Of a stretch of DNA of 64,000 nucleotides, positions 25,319-32,911 are shown one piece after another. The translations under genes and the position numbers were made by a program. The stretch lies in contig NZ_JADPFC010000004.1 of NCBI RefSeq assembly GCF_015668195.1, positions 186,001-250,000 of the forward strand, read 5' to 3'. Within the stretch, counting starts at the first letter, position 1; every line of letters starts with the position of its first letter. This DNA comes from Romboutsia_C sp015668195 (GTDB lineage Bacteria > Bacillota > Clostridia > Peptostreptococcales > Peptostreptococcaceae). A model generated the notes under the pieces. That model was not told the DNA's origin and made no database searches. It was given only the letters and a program-made list of their open reading frames with translations.

Positions 25319-25657
25319 CTAAGTTTTATTTTGTTTTAGTAACTTATTACACTTACATTCATTACAGTTTCCTAAGCATTCATCAACCATCTCTAAACAT
25401 TCTAAAAATGCACACTTACTACTATTTTTATGCCTAATTATAGGTATATTTTTCTTTTTGGCATGCTTTTGCACTACATCTATCATTTTATGAGATACTA
25501 CTGATGTAAATATCACAAGAGCATCTGGGCTTCCTATTGATTTATTTAACTTGCTTGACATGTTCAAGTAAACTTTAGTTTTATGCCCTTTTTCTTTTGC
25601 TAAATTTATGTAATCTTTTTTTAACTTTTCATTACCTCCAACTATTACTAAGTTCAC
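25319..25657 (-). CDS. DUF2325 protein with Cys-rich tail
   Basis: A 112-residue protein. It has a Rossmann-like start (MNLVIVGGNEKLKKDYINLAKEKGH), DALVIFTSVVSHKMIDVVQKHAKKKNIPII and a cysteine-rich end (KCAFLECL, then CLGNCNECKC), which is a plausible metal site. DUF2325 proteins often sit beside iron or metal transport genes. No enzymatic role is established. The start is GTG, 7 nt after GAGGTG. It is first in the feo transcription unit, with a strong promoter 30-60 nt upstream. Confidence 0.85.
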   Translation of the reverse strand: MNLVIVGGNEKLKKDYINLAKEKGHKTKVYLNMSSKLNKSIGSPDALVIFTSVVSHKMIDVVQKHAKKKNIPIIRHKNSSKCAFLECLEMVDECLGNCNECKCNKLLKQNKT

Positions 25658-25688
25658 AATATTTCACCTCTCATACTTCTATATTTAA

Positions 25689-25719
25689 ATAATAGTACTT
25701 TAGTTATTGATAGTCAATA
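25689..25719 (-). promoter_or_regulatory. Sigma-A promoter with overlapping palindrome, feo operon
   Basis: TTGACT, 17-bp spacer, TATTAT on the minus strand. The perfect palindrome TATTGACTATCAATA covers the -35 box, as expected for a repressor site of the Fur/DtxR type. The half-site is not a textbook Fur box. Confidence 0.65.
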
Positions 25720-25793
25720 CTTATTGATATTTATTTTCATTTATTAAATATTTTTTTTGACTTAAACTATATAACAACTATTTAATTAAATAT

Positions 25794-25849
25794 AATAAGA
25801 AAAGCTATAAAATATAGACTTAAATCTATATTTTATAGCTTTCTTATTA
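25794..25849 (-). terminator. Terminator of the small repetitive gene
   Basis: Long stem AAGCTATAAAATATAG / CTATATTTTATAGCTT with flanking A and T runs, downstream of the gene at 25888. Confidence 0.85.
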
Positions 25850-25887
25850 ATGCTTATTTCTAGAACTTTATTATTATAAAATACTAC

Positions 25888-26124
25888 CTATTTTTTTATA
25901 CTGTCCTTTACTGCTTTACCTACATTCTTTCCAGTATTTAATGTTTCTTTTCCTACATTATATCCTGTTTTAATAGCTTCTTTTCCTACATTTAAAGTTC
26001 CACCAACAGCTTCTTTAGCAACATTTCCTACACCATTTATAACTTCTTTACCTATATCTCCAACTGGCTTTGTTACTTTCTTTACGGTCTTATCTAATTT
26101 ATTTGCCAATCTTCTCAACTCCAT
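25888..26124 (-). CDS. Small repetitive amphipathic protein (LEA-like), function unknown
   Basis: A 78-residue protein made of near-repeats of about 11 residues: GKEVINGVGNV, AKEAVGGTLNV, GKEAIKTGYNV, GKETLNTGKNV, GKAVKDSI. The period and the Gly/Lys/Glu/Val composition recall group-3 LEA-type or membrane-surface helices. No signal peptide or Cys. Start choice is uncertain: the ATG lies inside a perfect palindrome with no SD next to it, whereas a TTG 15 nt downstream is preceded by GGAG. I do not know its role; stress or spore association is speculative. Confidence 0.6.
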   Translation of the reverse strand: MELRRLANKLDKTVKKVTKPVGDIGKEVINGVGNVAKEAVGGTLNVGKEAIKTGYNVGKETLNTGKNVGKAVKDSIKK

Positions 26125-26161
26125 AAAATATATTAAGGGAATTCCCTTAATATATTTTATG
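26122..26161. repeat. Perfect 40-bp palindrome over a start codon
   Basis: CATAAAATATATTAAGGGAA joined to its exact reverse complement, with no loop. The first three bases are the antisense of the ATG of the gene at 25888. In RNA this would hide the start codon. There is no T-run, so it is not an ordinary terminator. Confidence 0.85.
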
Positions 26162-26649
26162 ACTTATATTTGCACATTGTTACAACCCTATATTAGGGTA
26201 TAATATAAAATTTCCATTTGATTATTTAAAATATATAGTTACTTAAATTATATAAATTTTAAATAAAATATAATTGCTTTTATCAAATGTAAGTACAATT
26301 AAACCTATAAATACTACTATAGCTAATAAGCTCATATTATCAACTTTGTTCAATTACCCTTATCACTAACATTATTATAAGTATTGCACTAAATTCAACC
26401 ATATACATGAAGTTTTTAATAACCAATCCAACTATGTAATATAAACCATTTGAATAAGTTTTTGCTACTACTCAAAAAGTTACTAGTACTGCTGATACTT
26501 TTATATCCATCCTTATTTTTTAGTTTTAAAAAGGTATTTTTTTATATTTCTATATTTTAAATAAAAATACCTTGTATTTAATAAATACAAGGTATTTTTA
26601 TTTAAATTTTTATAAATAGCTTACTTCTCATATTTTATATATTTTCATA
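26162..26649. other. Intergenic region with a possible decayed small membrane gene
   Basis: On the minus strand, a frame from ATG 26510 reads MDIKVSAVLVTF, a TGA at 26474, then 43 more codons (hydrophobic, MVEFSAILIIMLVIRVI) to a stop at 26340. A second 30-codon hydrophobic frame (MSLLAIVVFIGLIVLTF) follows immediately. Neither has a good SD. They look like remnants of a membrane protein, but no parent family is recognisable. The rest is AT-rich without signals, apart from the thioredoxin terminator. Confidence 0.35.
26563..26600 (-). terminator. Intrinsic terminator of trxA
   Basis: Perfect stem AAAAATACCTTGTATTTA / TAAATACAAGGTATTTTT. Confidence 0.88.
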
Positions 26650-26976
26650 TTAAAAATTAGAATTTATCTTTTCTATTATCTGCTCTTTTGGCATAAAACC
26701 TACCATCTTATCAACTGGCTTTCCATCTTTAAATATCATAACTGTAGGTACAGTACTTACACTATATTTTCTTGCAAGTTCTAAGCTTTGATCTATATCT
26801 ACTTTACTAAAACTAGCTTTATCTCCTATATCTTTTGCAGCTTCTTCAAAAACTGGTGCTAGCATCTTGCATGGCCCACACCAAGTGGCAAAAAAATCAA
26901 CTACAGCTATACCTGATCCATTTTCTATTTTAGAGTTAAATTCTTCATCATTTATTATTTTCACTAATTCTTCCAT
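26650..26976 (-). CDS. trxA: Thioredoxin
   Basis: A 108-residue cytoplasmic thioredoxin with active site WCGPC in VVDFFATWCGPCKMLAPVFEE, the buried Asp in FSKVDIDQS, and the cis-Pro loop YSVSTVPTVMIFKDGKPV. It reduces disulfides in targets such as ribonucleotide reductase, two of which are encoded nearby. No thioredoxin reductase is adjacent. The SD is weak (TTAGGT, 11 nt away). Confidence 0.95.
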   Translation of the reverse strand: MEELVKIINDEEFNSKIENGSGIAVVDFFATWCGPCKMLAPVFEEAAKDIGDKASFSKVDIDQSLELARKYSVSTVPTVMIFKDGKPVDKMVGFMPKEQIIEKINSNF

Positions 26977-27031
26977 ATTGATTTATACCTAACTTAATTA
27001 AGTATATCTCCTTTCTATTTTTATTATAATT

Positions 27032-27235
27032 TTATTTAAATTTTGTATTATATGGTTGCATTTCATCATATGTCAAAGCTTTAGGCTTTTGTTTATAATG
27101 TATTTTCTTACTAACTGATTCATTTTCATTTTCTATAGCATTTCTTATATCTGTATATGTTTGTGCATGATTAACTAAATCAGTTAACTGTGGATTTTCA
27201 TCTAATATTCTTTTGCTATTATTTACTTTTCTCAT
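27032..27235 (-). CDS. Small hypothetical protein, 67 residues
   Basis: A charged, soluble, helix-prone protein (MRKVNNSKRILDENPQ ... LTYDEMQPYNTKF) without Cys or membrane segment. ATG lies after AAAGGGATG, and a clean terminator follows on the next side. I do not recognise the family. Its spacing (55 nt) and orientation would allow co-transcription with thioredoxin. Confidence 0.65.
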   Translation of the reverse strand: MRKVNNSKRILDENPQLTDLVNHAQTYTDIRNAIENENESVSKKIHYKQKPKALTYDEMQPYNTKFK

Positions 27236-27329
27236 ATAAACATCCCTTTCTTTTCTTTTTATTAGATTTCCACCTATGTTTTTTTTAATACATACTTTAA
27301 GCTAATTATAACTTAGCAATAAATGTATT

Positions 27330-27370
27330 AAAAAAACGCATAAATCTAAATGAATAGATTTATGCGTTTT
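27330..27370. terminator. Intrinsic terminator hairpin after the tRNA genes
   Basis: Stem AAAACGCATAAATCTA / TAGATTTATGCGTTTT with A and T runs on both sides. It terminates the minus-strand tRNA transcript and could work in either direction. Confidence 0.8.
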
Positions 27371-27483
27371 AATTTTTTATATCCCAAAATTATTGATATC
27401 TATTGTATACATAAGTTATCAGTAATTTTATACTTACTATAAGATTCATATATAAAAAAACATCTAGTATATAGATGTTTTAC

Positions 27484-27559
27484 TGGTGCCCAGAGGCGGA
27501 ATCGAACCACCGACACGGGGATTTTCAGTCCCCTGCTCTACCGACTGAGCTATCTGGGC
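27484..27559 (-). tRNA. tRNA-Phe (GAA)
   Basis: 76 nt including encoded CCA. GCCCAGA/TCTGGGC acceptor stem, anticodon GAA in the loop CTGAAAATC, TTCGATTCC T-arm. Confidence 0.97.
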
Positions 27560-27562
27560 ATT

Positions 27563-27651
<89 letters not shown>

Positions 27652-27737
27652 AACAATTTTTTCCTTTTCACATTTATTAATATACCATGTTTTTTTACAT
27701 TTTTCAATAGTTTTATATATTTTTTCTCTGTATTACA

Positions 27738-27799
27738 AAATTATGTAAAATAGAAATAATCATTTCAAATGCTTATTTCTATTTTACATAATAATTTTT
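27738..27799 (-). terminator. Terminator at the end of the exopolysaccharide operon
   Basis: A 19-bp stem (TTATGTAAAATAGAAATAA and complement) followed by T-rich sequence, just past the methyltransferase stop. Confidence 0.8.
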
Positions 27800-27812
27800 T
27801 AATAATATTATT

Positions 27813-28427
27813 TTATACATAATATGGTATATTATAAACTAAAAATCTTTCATTAACATCTTTCTTGTATAACTTATCTAACTTTACTTCTTCTTTTAAT
27901 ATAAATGGAGTTTCATTTTCTAGATAATATATATAATCATCACTAGGATAATAAAGTATTAACTCAACATACCTTTCATGTTTATACACTGAGTCTAATA
28001 TATTTTCTACTATCTTTCTAAATATTTGTACTGAAAATGGATTAAAAAAGTAAAATTTATTATCTTTACTATTTATTTCATAATCTTGTGCATAACAACA
28101 TTTAAAATCTATTTTTTCTTTACCTCTCTTATGTTTGCTTATGTATGATTCTTTATTTTTAATACATTTATTATAGTAAGTTTCATCCATTTCTATTCCA
28201 ACTACATTAGAATTAAATCTATAATTTATATAAAAGTTTAGACGACCTTTCCCACACCCAAAATCAACTATAAAATCTTCTTCATTTAAGCTGTATATTT
28301 TAAATAACTCATCTAAGCATTCATATGATGTAGCTTGATATGGATGATAATGCCTTATTTTTTCACTCCATAACTCTTCTCCTAAGGTATCTATATTTAA
28401 TAATTTTTCATATTCTTTTTCTGTCAT
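27813..28427 (-). CDS. SAM-dependent methyltransferase at the end of the polysaccharide operon
   Basis: A 204-residue class I methyltransferase. Motif I is VDFGCGKGRLNFYI, motif II ends NVVGIEMDE, and FFNPFSVQIF takes the post-II position of motif IV. The substrate is unknown. It lies 50 nt after the glycosidase gene without a terminator between. It could therefore modify the polymer or its precursor, or be an unrelated passenger. Confidence 0.75.
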   Translation of the reverse strand: MTEKEYEKLLNIDTLGEELWSEKIRHYHPYQATSYECLDELFKIYSLNEEDFIVDFGCGKGRLNFYINYRFNSNVVGIEMDETYYNKCIKNKESYISKHKRGKEKIDFKCCYAQDYEINSKDNKFYFFNPFSVQIFRKIVENILDSVYKHERYVELILYYPSDDYIYYLENETPFILKEEVKLDKLYKKDVNERFLVYNIPYYV

Positions 28428-28477
28428 TTAATTCATTTCCTATCTAAACATGTTATTTTGTAAAAACCCTATTCAAA

Positions 28478-29518
28478 TTAGTAATTCCATCTAGATATAA
28501 CCTTTATACTTTCCTTTGATGGATAAAAATATTTATCTTTTCCCTTTTTTCCTACTGCAAATACAGAAAATCCTTTTATATAGTTTTTATCTTCAAATAC
28601 AATTTTATAGGCTTCAAAACATCTAGCTTGTTCTTTTGTATTTTCTACATTGGATACTTCACTATTCCATGGATGTGTTGCTGCGTTATCTTTTCTTGGA
28701 AATCCTAATTCAGCGAAGTAAATCTGCTTATTATATTTTTCATAGAATTTATGTATTTCTTCTACCACATTTTGATTTCTATTATATATAGTAGTAGAGT
28801 TTAATGCCTTTACTAATTCTTTTACTGTATTTTCTTTTTTATCACTAAGTTCAAAGTAGGCTGCTATGGATATAAAATCTACTTTAGAAAATACTTTATT
28901 ATTTAATTTTTTATAATAATCCTCATTGCTTTTTTTATCCCAACTAGCTGTATACCACCATGTAGTCTTATATGTTACCTCCCCCCTAAATCTTTCTCTA
29001 ACAAAATTAACTATATCACACCAGTTATCCTCATATATTTCTAACTTTGAGAAATTTGATGCTATAATCATTATATCTACACCGTACTTATTTGCTATAT
29101 CCTCAATTAAGATATTTAATATATTTTTCCAATCTTTAAAGAATTTTTCCTTATTTTCTGGATTATAATCGGTTTCATATTTACTTCCATTAGCTATCCA
29201 TGGGTATGCTTCTAGTATAACATTTATATCTTTTGATTTTAGTGTTTTTATTAATCTTATGGCCTTTTCTTTACTATAATTATTTATTTTCATATTATTT
29301 GAGTTTAAATCTGGTATTTCTATAACTATAGGTACATTAACAGTATTCACTTTCAAATCATCTATGTCTTTTAAAGCTTGTTCTATTTCATAATCAGTTG
29401 ATAAGTTAACAGATTTTATCTTTTCAGTTATAGTGTTGTTTTTATTAGTATTTTTCATAACAAAAAAAATGCTTAATATTACTAATAAAGTAATTATTAT
29501 TAATATATTTTTTTTCAT
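28478..29518 (-). CDS. Membrane-anchored glycoside hydrolase-like protein (GH113-like)
   Basis: A 346-residue exported protein with an N-terminal membrane anchor (NILIIITLLVILSIFFVM) and a TIM-barrel-like domain. Supporting segments are DIMIIASNFSKLE, YKTTWWYTASWD, VDFISIAAYFEL and IYFAELGFPRKDNAATHPWN, where the Glu in AELGF would be the nucleophile. This resembles GH113 mannanase-type proteins. In the yda and pss systems a glycosidase of family GH8 occupies the same role of trimming or releasing the polymer. Family assignment is by eye. Confidence 0.65.
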   Translation of the reverse strand: MKKNILIIITLLVILSIFFVMKNTNKNNTITEKIKSVNLSTDYEIEQALKDIDDLKVNTVNVPIVIEIPDLNSNNMKINNYSKEKAIRLIKTLKSKDINVILEAYPWIANGSKYETDYNPENKEKFFKDWKNILNILIEDIANKYGVDIMIIASNFSKLEIYEDNWCDIVNFVRERFRGEVTYKTTWWYTASWDKKSNEDYYKKLNNKVFSKVDFISIAAYFELSDKKENTVKELVKALNSTTIYNRNQNVVEEIHKFYEKYNKQIYFAELGFPRKDNAATHPWNSEVSNVENTKEQARCFEAYKIVFEDKNYIKGFSVFAVGKKGKDKYFYPSKESIKVISRWNY

Positions 29519-29588
29519 AGTTCTCCTATCTTTTTTAATATAAAATACTAAGCATTAGTTCTAAAGCTTAGTATCTTATATTTATATA

Positions 29589-31646
29589 TTATTTTTTATA
29601 TTTTAAAGCTAATAAAATTGTTGCTGCTATAACCATTAAAAGTAATACTGCTGCAACTATTAGAAACTGTTTGCTTTCATTATCTAATTCATTTACTTCT
29701 TTTAGCTCTTTATTTTCATCTACATCATCTAACTTATAATTTAAATCTTTTATATTTCCTTCTCTATCAATTACTATAGTATCACCTTTTAATGACTTTA
29801 TAAGATCTAAATCACTTAAATATTTAGTACTTAATGCTAAATCCTTCATTTCTGTTGATGCAATAACCATCATAGCCTTATCTTTATTATATGGTGATTT
29901 TGTAAGTTGTATAGATGATAGTTGTTTTGAATACTCTCCTATAAATTTTATCTTTTCATTGCTTTCAAATCCTACATAATCTTTATTAAATTTTAAATTT
30001 AGATATTTATTAACATCTTTTATAGTTAAATTATTAGTTGGGGTTCCTATTATTATTAAATTTCTTTTTCTATCATCTGATTTTAAATCACTTGATTTTA
30101 TAAATCTTATATCCCCATTATTATATTTAATACTATGACTTATATAAGATATTATACTACCTATTTGCGTTAATTCTGTTGAATCTAATTTATCTGGTAC
30201 TACAACTGATATATCATTAAATTTATCATCCTTAACAAATGGATAAGGATAATTTTTCATAGTTAAATTATCAGTATCCTTATAATCAAATTCTATAAAT
30301 GATTCATTTGATATATATGCAAATGGGTTATCAGTATCTCTAGTTACACAAGCTAAATCTAATAGTTCTAAATTAAATACAATTTTGATTTGATAATAAT
30401 TTTGATTTAAAGTTTCTTTTGGAAGATTAAGCTCTACAGTATCATTATTAGCATTTTCTTTTGTTAGTTTCTTACTTCCTATAGGTATATTATTTACATA
30501 TACAGTTACTAAAGATCTTTCAAAGTCTAAATTTTGACCATATCTAATATTTAAATTAATTTTACTACCTTCTTTTACTTCTTTACTTTTAGGTATACTT
30601 ACATCTATTGTTGATTCTTGTGTAAATGGTCCTTTCAATATAATATTTTCATAACCTAAATTTTTAAAATTCAATCTATTTTCATTTTTATAATTATCTA
30701 TATCATCTACCTCTGTATTTTCACTTATAATTATGCTATCTTTATTCAATTCATTTACTAAATCTTTGCTATTTATAAGTTTGCTAGCTTTTTTAAGTAA
30801 TCCTTCATTATTTGATATTATAATAAGCATTTTTTTATTTTTATCAAATATTGAGTTTGTATTTTTTATAACACAATTTTTATCTAAATTTTCCTTTTCT
30901 TTTGATGTTAATAAATTAAGTATCTCACTTGAAGTATTCCTTTCACTACCTATATATATAACATTTTTATCCTTATTTTTAAATTGAGAGTATAGATTTA
31001 TATCAAAATTTACATTATCATTTGTTATTTTTTCTCCAAAACCACTACTAAATATCATAGCAGAAGTTAGTTCTTCACTTGAATAATTATCTGGTATTAA
31101 TATGCTAGTTTCTAATTCATTTCTTCCATTTTCATTTATATAAGTGTCTTTATACTCACTTATTAAATTAGATGCTATCTTATAATTGTAAGATACACTT
31201 ATATTTGATTCCTTATGTACTACTAACCAGTTAGCTGTATTTGAATCATCCCTACAAATCTTATCAGAAATGGTTTTATAGGCTTTTATCTCTACTTTAT
31301 TATATCCTGACTTTATTAAATCTTTTGGTATGTCTATATTTATTTCTTTTTTATATTCTTTATTTCCATTTAATCGCTCTGAATGGATTGGCACATCATT
31401 TACAATTATTGTTATTGTAGAATAATTTACATCTAATAGTTCACTCTTTGTAAATACTAAGTTAATCTTCGCATTTTCAACTAAAGCATTTTTAGAAACT
31501 TCAAAATATTTATTAGTACTACTAATAACTCCACTCATAGTTATATCATTTTTAAATTTAAAATTGTTTACATTTGGCTGTGCAAAAACTATATCACAGC
31601 TTGTAAAACTAATAATTAGTGATATCATTATTGCTATTAATCTCAT
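29589..31646 (-). CDS. BcsB/YdaN-like exopolysaccharide export co-factor
   Basis: A 685-residue extracytoplasmic protein. It has a signal peptide (MRLIAIMISLIISFTSCDIVFA), two similar beta-rich carbohydrate-binding halves (TIIVNDVPIHSERL and VTVYVNNIPIGSKKL are equivalent strands), and a C-terminal membrane helix (FLIVAAVLLLMVIAATILLAL). This is the BcsB layout. BcsB partners the synthase BcsA and guides the growing glucan outside the membrane. The gene starts 11 nt after the glycosyltransferase gene, which supports a synthase complex. Confidence 0.85.
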   Translation of the reverse strand: MRLIAIMISLIISFTSCDIVFAQPNVNNFKFKNDITMSGVISSTNKYFEVSKNALVENAKINLVFTKSELLDVNYSTITIIVNDVPIHSERLNGNKEYKKEINIDIPKDLIKSGYNKVEIKAYKTISDKICRDDSNTANWLVVHKESNISVSYNYKIASNLISEYKDTYINENGRNELETSILIPDNYSSEELTSAMIFSSGFGEKITNDNVNFDINLYSQFKNKDKNVIYIGSERNTSSEILNLLTSKEKENLDKNCVIKNTNSIFDKNKKMLIIISNNEGLLKKASKLINSKDLVNELNKDSIIISENTEVDDIDNYKNENRLNFKNLGYENIILKGPFTQESTIDVSIPKSKEVKEGSKINLNIRYGQNLDFERSLVTVYVNNIPIGSKKLTKENANNDTVELNLPKETLNQNYYQIKIVFNLELLDLACVTRDTDNPFAYISNESFIEFDYKDTDNLTMKNYPYPFVKDDKFNDISVVVPDKLDSTELTQIGSIISYISHSIKYNNGDIRFIKSSDLKSDDRKRNLIIIGTPTNNLTIKDVNKYLNLKFNKDYVGFESNEKIKFIGEYSKQLSSIQLTKSPYNKDKAMMVIASTEMKDLALSTKYLSDLDLIKSLKGDTIVIDREGNIKDLNYKLDDVDENKELKEVNELDNESKQFLIVAAVLLLMVIAATILLALKYKK

Positions 31647-31657
31647 TTTATTTTCTC

Positions 31658-32911
31658 CTAAAATCGTTCTGTCTTATACCACTTAACTTCCCTTTTGTGT
31701 ATGGCGTCAGAGAAGTAGCCAATCATTCCTTTTATAGCTACAAATAGCCACATTTGAGAGTATGTAAAATACATAAGTCCAACTAAAAATATATTGCTTA
31801 AATTACTCTCTCCTTTTTCCATACTAAGCGTTATAGATACCTGTATTATAAATAGTATGTATGATAATATCCATATAGTAAGAAAATCAAATGGAATATT
31901 TATAGTTACTATTTTAAATATTCCTAGAATAAATATTATATCTGATAATACAACAGATGTTAAAAATAGAAAGTATACTGAAAAGAAGTATAGTATATCA
32001 AATAGCACTCTATTTTGTTTACCCTTAAATAAATTAGTAATATACTTGACTAATACATATATATTTCCCTTTACCCATCTTGTTCGTTGCTTCACCCACA
32101 CATTTACAGTTTCTGGTTCTTGCTCCCAGGTTACTGCTTGAGGAACATATGTTATTCTTTGTCCCATTTTATAAATCCTAAAACTTATTTCTGTATCCTC
32201 TGCTATTGCTTTTGTATCCCATCCCCCTAATTTTTCCATAGTACTTTTTCTAAGTACAAAATTAGTTCCTGGTATAGTACAAAGACCTAATAGTTGCTTT
32301 CTACCTGCCTGTGCTATCCATTGAAAGCTTAGAGTTTCTATGTTTATAAACTTAGTTAATATGTTTTTATGCTTGTTTCTAGTTCTAAATTTTCCTATAA
32401 CAGCCCCTAACTCTTCATCTTTAACAATAGTCTGTATCAAATATCTTAGTGCAGTTTTTTCTGGTGTATTGTCAGCATCATATATTGCAATATATTCTCC
32501 CTTAGATATTTGATATCCTATATTTAGTGCATTTGATTTTCCTTTACCACCTGTTATATTATCTGTATTTATGATTGTAAAATTATAATTTCTATATCTA
32601 TTCTTTATGCTTTCTAATATTTCCTTGGAATTATCACTAGAATTATCATTTATAACTATAAGTTCCATTTTATCTATAGGATAATCTAGTAATAATAAAG
32701 ATTCTACGGTTTTACCAATTACCTTCCCTTCATTATGTGCTGGTACTAATATTGATACAAATGGATAATCTTTTAATCTTTCATCTTTAAATTTAAGGCT
32801 CCTTAAATAATATGTATATCCACTTATAGCTAATATTATGTTTATTAGGAGTATCCCCCATATAGATGCTAAAGAAATTAAAAATATATAATCTACTAAA
32901 CCTATCATCAT
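31658..32911 (-). CDS. Processive family-2 glycosyltransferase (BcsA/YdaM-like)
   Basis: A 417-residue membrane glycosyltransferase that polymerises sugars and probably threads the chain through its own membrane helices. Motifs: VSILVPAHNEGKVIGKTVESLL, DADNTPE (DxD), AEDTEISFRI (catalytic Asp) and QRTRWVKG (QxxRW of processive enzymes). One N-terminal and about four C-terminal membrane helices. There is no PilZ domain, so c-di-GMP control must come from another subunit, such as the degenerate GGDEF protein in this operon. It starts on the stop codon of the DUF2334 gene. Confidence 0.92.
   Translation of the reverse strand: MMIGLVDYIFLISLASIWGILLINIILAISGYTYYLRSLKFKDERLKDYPFVSILVPAHNEGKVIGKTVESLLLLDYPIDKMELIVINDNSSDNSKEILESIKNRYRNYNFTIINTDNITGGKGKSNALNIGYQISKGEYIAIYDADNTPEKTALRYLIQTIVKDEELGAVIGKFRTRNKHKNILTKFINIETLSFQWIAQAGRKQLLGLCTIPGTNFVLRKSTMEKLGGWDTKAIAEDTEISFRIYKMGQRITYVPQAVTWEQEPETVNVWVKQRTRWVKGNIYVLVKYITNLFKGKQNRVLFDILYFFSVYFLFLTSVVLSDIIFILGIFKIVTINIPFDFLTIWILSYILFIIQVSITLSMEKGESNLSNIFLVGLMYFTYSQMWLFVAIKGMIGYFSDAIHKREVKWYKTERF

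Noticed and set aside
26472..26474. The TGA in the small hydrophobic frame as a second selenocysteine codon
   Set aside because: No hairpin resembling a SECIS follows it, and the context (VTF-x-VVAK) is unlike any redox motif.
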